A DNA stretch of 64,000 nucleotides. Source: Branchinecta lynchi (Eukaryota > Arthropoda > Branchiopoda > Anostraca > Branchinectidae). Shown piece by piece: positions 25,401 to 34,400 of this stretch. The translations under genes were made by a program, and so were the position numbers. Numbering within the stretch: the stretch's first letter is position 1; every line of letters starts with the position of its first letter. Under the pieces are notes generated by a model. It did not search any database and was not told the origin of the DNA. It saw only the letters and a program-made list of their open reading frames with translations. The DNA lies in NCBI GenBank assembly GCA_023053575.1, contig JAKZAP010000013.1, forward strand, positions 18,323,689 through 18,387,688, in the 5' to 3' direction.

Positions 25401-28400
25401 TGGGGGGGGGGGGGGGCGAATTTCTAATGATCCGGCGAGTTTGGTACTTTCTGATGTGCTAGGACGATGAAACTTGGCAGGCATGTCAGGTACCTGAACA
25501 GATTGACTTTTAGAATAGTAATTTCCCTGATCCGAGCATCTGGGGGGGGGGGGGTGAAGGGAGGGGAATCCGGAAAAACTCGGTATTTTTTACTTAAGAC
25601 TGGGTATTCAGATCTTAATGAAACTTGATTTAAAGAAAGACCTCATGTCTCAGACATCCCATTTTAAATCCGGACCAGATCCGGATACATTGGGGGGAGC
25701 TGGAGGGGGGAACCGGAAATCTTGGGAAACGCTTAGAGTGGAGAGATTGGTATGAAACTTGGTGGAAAGAACAAGACCTAGATACGTCATTGACATAACC
25801 GGCCCGACGAAATTCGGAAAAATTAGGTATTTTTAACTTGCGAACGGGTGATCGGACCTTAATGAAACTTGAAATATAGACCTCGTGTCTCAGACACCCC
25901 ATTTTAAATCTGGACCGGATCCGGTGACCATTCTTGGGAAACGCTTAGAGTAGAGGGTTCGGGATGAAGGTGCGAAGAACAAGCGCAAGTCCTAGATACG
26001 CGAATGACATAAACGGACCGGATCCGGTCACTGTGGGCGAGTTAGGGGGGGGGGGGAATTTCTAGTGATCACGCGAGTTCGACACTTCCCTGATGTGCTA
26101 GGACGACGAAACTTGGCAGGCTTGTCAGGGGTCCGAACAGATTGACTTGATAATGTAGTTTCACCGATCCCACCATTGTGGGGGGAGTGAGGGGTGGGGA
26201 ATCCCGAATCTAGTGTCAAGCTCAGCTACTGAACGGATGGTCAGATTTAAATGAAACTTGACATTAGAAACATCTCGTGCTCCGGATCGGATCCGGTTAC
26301 ATTGGGGGGGAGCAGGAGGGGGAGGTGGGACCAGAAATCTTTTGAAACGCTTAGAGTGTAGGGATCGGGATGAAACTTGATGGGAAGAAAAGCATTAGTC
26401 CTAGATACGTAATTGACAGAATCAGATCTTATCAGGGCTCTGTGGAGGGAGTTGCACGGGTTTCCCGGAATTCTAGTGATCGAGAGTTAGGATACTTCCA
26501 GATGTGCCAAGGACGATACAACTTGGAAGGCATATTAATGACCCGACCAAATAGACATAGGATCCTACACAATGCCCTTGGGGGGAGTTGAGGGAAGGGG
26601 AATCTGCAAATTTATGAATTCTGTAGGTTGCGAACAAATGGTCTGGTTCAAGTGAAACTTTATGGGTGATGAGAACCGTTGACCTAGATATGAAAAGCAT
26701 GCGTCCGAACTCCCATGCGGGCATGGTCGGGGAAGTTGAGGGGGGGGGGGGGTCCGAAAACTTTGTGACATGCACAAAAACCAAACGGATGGGCCAACGG
26801 GATGCAAGTGGACAGTACCAAGTTTATGCGGCCTAGATTTGTCATTTGGCATCCGAACCGGATCCGACCAAAGTACGAGGAGGATGAAGCGGGAACCGGA
26901 AATTTGAAGATATGCTCTGATTCGAGTTAAACTTGATGGACGTGATGAGGAGAGGTTAGAGATGCGAAGTTTACGCGTCCGACCGACGTGTTCGGCCGCA
27001 GTGGAGGGAGTTGGAGGGGGAGTCCCGGAAATGTTGTGGCTCGCATAGGGGTTAAATGAGTGGAGTGATTTTAATGAAACTTTGAAAGTAGAGAGATCGT
27101 ATGCCTTAGATTGCATATTTTAGGGTCCGCACCGGATCAGAGTACCGGTTTGAGGAGTACGGGGGAGGAGTGCCGGATTTTCGGGAAAATGCTCAGATTT
27201 ACTTTCTCGTTTCTCACATACTCGTAACAAGTGCCATATGAGCTCGTAGCTCTTGTTTTCCTTCTCAATAACAAGTGCCATCACCAGTCCGCCTATTAGT
27301 TTTTATTCAATGTTGTTTTCACGCTTCTGCTTTGTACCCAAATCCAATATTTCCATGGAGAGAATTTTCACAGTTAAGCCGCACATCTCGCGTCGTTTGT
27401 GAATGGTTCAGTCAGAGGCGCGGACTGTACAAACCAGTCAGAGAAAAATCATCGTTTCATTTAGGGTGCAAAAACTGTTTTCAGTTTGGGCCAACCAACA
27501 AACGGTTTTGGAGGACTTTGAACAACTGGCTGATATATTTGGAGATGGAACTTAAGCAAGAAACTTTTGTCGTTCTAGCGACCTGAAACTTACAATTTTG
27601 AAAATGTTTCGAAGTCAACTTTGTCCCGGTAAAATTCCCTTCTATAGGTCCATCTTCACATATGTATTATATATATTTTACATGGGGATGTGAGCTGTTA
27701 AGATAAATCTGCATTGAGACAAATCGGTGTTCCTGAACCCCGTTAACGAATTAATTAAACTAAAGACTTTTAATGCTCCAAAATGACGATACAAACGAAC
27801 AACTTATGGTGTAAATCCTGCCATTTCCTAATCTTGATCAAATCCAGTCACGAACGAAACAAACAAAAATACAAGAAATACCAACGAGGCAAGCCCTGAC
27901 GATTGTAGTGATATGATGTCTATGTAAATAGCCCTTGATAGCTAAATTGGCTAGGTCGTCGGTGAAGTCGTAGGTTGTAGGTTCTAATCCCACCTCAGCC
28001 AGGCCTGAGCAGCGTTTTTGCTTTTGAGTTCATTACTTACTTTTTCGTCCCTCCTTCCGTCTACTTGCATTGAGAGGAACGCCGTCTTTCAAAACAGGAA
28101 ATACTGATAATAATAATATAATAATAATAATAATAATAATATTTATTTATTACCCACTTACATCAAAAAGATTAATAGTGGAGTATAAACTTGAAGAAGG
28201 AAAAAGAAAAAACGGAAAAGACGTAAAACAACAACTAGAGTCAACAAAACATTAATAAAACAAACGGATCAAACCGTGGTGAGGCGACAAACGCCGATAC
28301 GCTGATTCTGAGAGCTTTTTGTGTAGATCAGTCAGCTTCTCAGTAATATTCGGAAGATAAAACTTTTTAACTATCTTTCGATTCTTGTACCACAGAGGAA

Positions 28401-31400
28401 GATAGAGAAGAAATTTACAGAATCGGAAGTAAGAAGATCGAATATCGCTAATGTCTTTTTTCTTAAATATAGGGTAAAGCCCAGAAAGGTAAAGAACAGA
28501 ATGATCGGAGAAAGTAGAATAAAGCTTACCAAGGGCGACACGATTGTATTTCCCTCGATTGGCTACAATTTTAGAGTAACCAATCTGGATTTTCACTCTT
28601 GCATCCCGGACAGCGCGCTCACGCAGAGTTTTAAGATTTTTTGTAAGTGTAATACCCAACCACCGGATCGAGTCTACATGAGGGACAGAGAAATTTTGAG
28701 AACTTAGAGGTCTAGTAGAAGAAGGAACGTTGAAAGAAAGATACTCGCATTTATCAGCATTAAGCGAAAGACCGATATTAGTAAAAGAAGAAGAAACTTT
28801 ATGAACCATCTGCGAAAGACTGAGTTTAGACCGGCTAATTAGAAGAATGTCATCAGCATAAGCAAGGTAAGAGATATCACTCAAACCAACAAAACACATA
28901 GAAGAAATATTCTCAAGAATACCAGAAATACAAAATTTAAAAATACTAGGAGATAACACTCCACCCTGCCGTACGCCCCGACGAACAAAAACATTAGAAG
29001 ATGAAAAGGCACCATTAGTTTTAATCCGAAGATAGGAGTTATCATACCAAAACTTTAGAAGAAAAATAACAGAAAGGTTAATACCATGATTATAAAGAGA
29101 GTAAAGAGCTTGACTATGTACAACACTATCGAAAGCCTTGGAAAGATCAAGAGCACAAATATGAAGGCCATAACCTTTAGCCGAAGCATCTTTAAGAAGG
29201 GAAGCAAGAGCACGGTGAGCGTGCTGGCAACCAATGCCAGCCTGAAAACCAAACTGATTCTCCCCAAAATTAGCATTTATGCTTATGAAAGGTAGTAAAA
29301 TATACTCAAGGATTTTACTAAAATTACAAGCAACCGTAATAGGCCTGTAAGAAGAACAATCCAGCGGAGTCTTACCTCGCTTAAGTACAGAGGTGACAGT
29401 TCCACACAAAAAGCTATCAGGAACAAGGGAGCAGCACAGGCACATTTGGAAAAACAACTGTAAATGGAAAAACAAAGACGGGCAATTTATTTTTAGATGA
29501 CATGCACTGATACCGTCAACATCAAAAGAGCTTGATTTCAGTTTCTTAACAGAAGCAATTACAGCATCAACTGAAACGGGAAGAACTTGTGCCTGAGTCA
29601 GGCAAGACGGGAGAACCGAATCAAGCAATTTCGAGTAAAACGCGTGCACTGCATAATTCACTTTGGAAAATATAGCAGAATAGTGGTCAGACCATGCGGC
29701 TGGTGTAATTGGGCAATTAGGATTTATCGAATTATCTAATTTAGCTGAATTAATCACTTTGTCCCATTCACTCTTACTGGTAGGACAATCTGACCCTTTA
29801 AATCGGCTTGATCGCAGACATTTCTTAAACTCGCGCTTAGTATTTTGCTTTATATCAAACACATTCCCAGATAGTGGTCGACCGTTCGCTATCCATATAC
29901 TCAGCCACAATTTGGCTTTATTTTTAACAATTTTCAGCTCAGGATCACACGACCAAATTGGTTTCCTCGTATTTCTCCTCACTCGCTCCTGAGGGACAGC
30001 AACCTCCTCGGCGCGTTTCAAACACCACACAATTTGGTTGTAATAATGGTTCAAATCATAATTACTTTTGGTAGGACTAACACTCCGCTGGAGTAGATGA
30101 AAGGGTACACGTAAGGAACCAAGGAGCATGGCCAGGGTTGAAATATATAATGGCATATCAACTTTTTTCCAGTTTCTCCGAACAAACCACTTAGAAGCGG
30201 GAGCAAAAGCCTGGTCTGTACTATCTTTTCTAATCGAAAAGCAAAGCGATAATGGAAGGTGATCAGTATCTTGCTCATCTTCGTGGACATGCACTGTTGA
30301 AGATATAATGTACGGGGAACAAATTACGTGATCAATATCCGATAGGCTGCCGGAATTATGCACATACGAAAAAGATAGATCCTTCGCAACTATTCTATAA
30401 TCGGGGAGACAATCAAGTAGGTTCACAGTACGAACAGAATCACGTTTTACATCAGTGTTCATATCTCCGATAACCAGGAATTCATACCCGTTTTTGCATA
30501 TGCTTTGAAGGAGAGTTTTCAAACTAGAGCATGCTTTGGAGAATTTGTTAAGCGAAGTCACTTTTTTCCCATCATGAGGCAGGTAAGTGTTTATCAATAC
30601 GGTTTTTCCGAGCCTTATGGCCAAGAAATGTTCATCAGAAAAATAGCATGACGGGGACAGAAAACTGAGCTTTTGTTTTATAATACAGGCTAAACCCCCG
30701 GAAGGCCTTCCAAAAGTAGACCTAGCATTTGTTGTGAAAACCAAATGGGCAGGACTGCGACGCAGGAAATTAACACTCGTTGCGGTCAAAAGATGTTCCT
30801 GAAAACATACAATGTCAAACTTACTGCACAGTTCGTCAATGGTCAGGTCCTTGTTTTTCGTCCCATTAATATTGAAGGACACGACAGATACTGATTCAGA
30901 CATTAATTTGTTTTCGGTAGCTTACGACTGACAATTGCTTTCAATTTTGGGCAAGTGAGGCTAAACGAAACATGATCGCCTCCACAGTTTGCACACTGAG
31001 GAGACAAATTGCAAGGCGAGTCTCTATCTGAGACATGAGGACCGGCACAGCGCGCACATTTTGGTGTAACACTGGAACAAGACGACTGGAGATGGTCAGG
31101 GGATCGGCAATTGTTACAGCACCGGGGAATCGCCTTGAACTCATAAACACTTAGGATTTCGTATCCTACTTTGAGACCATATCTGAATGCTTCGGATCTT
31201 GATGCTGCGTCGGAGAATTCGAGTTTTACTGCCAGGGATTTCCCTAGCCTAGAAGCGCCAGAAACACCAGGGCAAGACATCAGGTGGGACAATTCAAAAT
31301 CAGGCGTAATTCCCTTGAGGAGTCCGTAAAACTTCTTGGTTAGAACTTTCGCAGAAGAGCCTGTAATCGCACCAGTTATCGACAAGCGGAAATCCTCAGC

Positions 31401-34400
31401 AACTGACTTGTCTATATTGATAATCAGTTTGTCACGTACAGGGCGAATGCTAGTGACTGATTCGTGTCCATCAATCTGGTCTATCATAACTTTTCGTTTT
31501 ATTGGGTCCGAGAGGGTAGAGGGAAGGTTCGACACAATAATAGTAGCGTGTGAATCAGGAATTGCAGGTTTCGGCAATTGGGGGTAATTCAAATCATAGG
31601 CGTCCAGCTTAGTGGCAACAACCTTGAGTAGTTGTTCCACACGATTCACCTTGCTTGACAGCCTAGAATAAGCGACTGCGGGCAAAACCGGAACCTCGGT
31701 TGGAGACTTGATAACGTAGATCGGAGTTGATACCTCCTCAGATTCCAGTTTCTTAAGAAAATCAAGAATGTCTTTCACATGATTCACAGGTGCTTTCGCA
31801 CCGATGCGCCGGGGACAATTATCATTGGGCGCAACCTTCGCCCAAAATACGTTTTTCGCATCAGCGATATCACCGCATTCAAAAAAGTCTGTTGCGTGCT
31901 TAACAATAGTATCGTCTTCAATTCCTTCTTCCCAGTTATTCTGCAAAAAGTTCATTACCGGGCAATGCACGAACTCCCTATTCTCCATTATCCTTTGCTA
32001 GGAAAAACCAGTCAAACTGGTCAGAGCGCACGTAATTCACCAGAGGTCTGATCAGTTCGAGTGACTGAAATGAAATGAACTAATGAATCCCGTATAGGCA
32101 CACCTAAAGCTGGAATTCTGTGGGAAATATCCAGGCAAATCAGTCATTTTAGGATAGAAAAATAACCTTTTTGCTGTGTACCCTTCCCTGCCGAAAGAGC
32201 TATTTGTTTGTTCTAACTCCGGGCAAAACTCTTCCGAATAATATTTTGATTTGAAATGGATAGCGATTCGAAATCGAACAATGATTGGTCCGGAGATTCC
32301 AAGCTCACGCTTGCCGTTCTTAAAGGACCCCTCGCACTGTTTACTGTTTATGTTCCAGTATTTTATAGCAGTCGCATACTTTGAAACTTGGCTCTGCTTT
32401 TAACAAATTCCCCACAGCTTTTGCTATTGTAAGCTTTTGTCCAGCCCCGTTGACTTCTACCAGAAACAGGGATACATTTACGAAACTGGTTTTACTGACG
32501 ATGTAACTTCTCGCGAACAGTCGTCGGGTTTTTTTCAAAGGAGGGAGGGGGATATTTGGTAAATGGCAGGTTATATTATACAGGTCAGATTATATTTTGC
32601 TAGATTTATTTTGTATTTATTTATTTATTTGTGATCCGCTTTTTGGATTATGAATAAAATACACAAAGTAAAATACACATAAATAAATATGCATAAAATA
32701 TACATTATTACTATTATATATTATAAAATATACACATATTATGGATTTGTAGGGCACGAAGTTGTTGTCGTTGTGTTTAAGGTAACATTATTAACAAGCA
32801 TTGCACGTACGAACTTTTATTCTCCACAGTGCTTGTTCTAATATATTTGCATTTTAGCGTTATGAATTAAACCCATGATAGGCGGCCAAGCCGACACATC
32901 GAAAATAGCAAAACAAGACAAGTTTGAAACTCAGTGAGTTGTTTTTAGTTGGGTTCGATGTACCGTATGAAATTCGGGACGGCTGGATTTATACTAGAAG
33001 GAGCAATTACGAAAGGGTGTTGCATTTGCATTATAAGCACGACGGATCCTTTAACGCCCGGGGCCTCGCTACGGACACACTTGTTCGTAAATCGGTTTTT
33101 AGACGTTTGTAAGAACGGGTCTTACCGGTTTTTAGAGGTTCCTCTCTCAACTCGTTCATAAAATCTAGATGGAAAAATCCATCTCCCGTTTTTAATTTCT
33201 CATGAACAAATCAATGAGAGATGAGCGTCCTAAACGTCTTAAAAACGTCTAAAACCCGAATTACGCACAGGTGTATCCGTTGTGGGACCCGGGCAAGGCC
33301 GTATCCAGAGGGAGGTTGGGGGGTTGACTCCGCCTCCCCCCCGAAACATACAAAAATAACCATTTTATAGGCTTTTTCCTCTGATCTATGTGTTTTTTGC
33401 GCTTTTTTGTCCGACCACCAGGCAAAAAAAAAACGAAAGGCAAAAACCCCACCGAAATAAATTACTGGATACGGGGCTGGATCTGGGCTAAGGCTTATTA
33501 GCTTGGCTTAATTACAGACGTAACAACATTTGATGGCGTTAAATGAATAAGTCAGCTGAGATTTATTCTAGCAATATTTCGGCTCTTCTCGGCAGGGGTC
33601 CTCTTAAGGCTGAAGTTAGAAAAGCTTGAAGCTCGGAAGATCGCTAGAATATCCGTCTAGCATCAAGTATCACCCGCAGTCAGCTTGGTCTGCAGTAATA
33701 TAGGTGAGACGGGTGCTTTAAGAGCGTGTTCCACCCTACTTATCGTAGTTACTACGCATGCCGTCACGAATTCTGGCTTCTTGGCATCAAGGCTGGAACA
33801 CATTTTTCAATTTTCAGCAAAATATTGCGCCACGGACTGATCCGGCCAATCACGTCACGGATTTTCGTAGTTACCACGCTTACTACGTTCCCGAGCATGG
33901 TAAGCAAATAGTTACTATTACTTACTATTTCGAGAAGGTTGGAACGGTTAGCGTAGTAACTTTTCCCGAGGTTGGGACGAGAATTGTAACTAATATTTAC
34001 TATTGTTAGAAGGGTGGAACACGCTCTAAGCTTCCTGTTAAAACCTGTTTCAAATTTTGTTTTATTTAAGCTACCGCTGGTCTCTGGACATACCTCTACG
34101 GACCCCTCACGGCGATGCTGACTTTCAACATGGTAATGTTTGGCCTAACTGCTCCAAAGATCTACGAAGCAAGCAAGAACGTGGCGAGGCTTTCACCGGG
34201 AGACGCTGCTTTAGCCAGGGAGAGGTAGGCACCCGAGAGACATGAATATACCTTACTTTGCCAAGAACAAATAATCAGATAGAACCTGCATCTCCTTATC
34301 TCTGTAATATGACCATGCGGAGTTGAATATTTCCTCGTACCCTGCCCGATACAAACGAGCCGAGGTTAGGAGCTACGCGGCACATCACGTTTCGTTACCT

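Larger units (their letters stand above)
28108..32063 (-). mobile_element. N1: apparently full-length non-LTR retrotransposon, antisense in GPCR intron 3
   Basis: The element holds ORF1, ORF2, a 3' untranslated stretch of about 100 bases and a 3' tail of TTA/ATT trinucleotide repeats (28108-28150 as written on the plus strand), like the TAA tails of I-type elements. The 5' leader is under 80 bases, as in elements with internal promoters. The 5-base word actga sits beside the tail (28103-28107) and beside the presumed 5' end (32064-32068) and may be a short target-site duplication; this sets the limits given and is only suggestive. Confidence 0.85.

Noticed and set aside
26565..27116. 183-codon minus-strand ORF
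   Set aside because: It is the reverse reading of B2 array units with poly-Pro stretches, not conserved in frame between units.
27930..28010. Functional tRNA gene
   Set aside because: A and B boxes are present but anticodon and acceptor stems do not pair, so only a tRNA-derived repeat is claimed.
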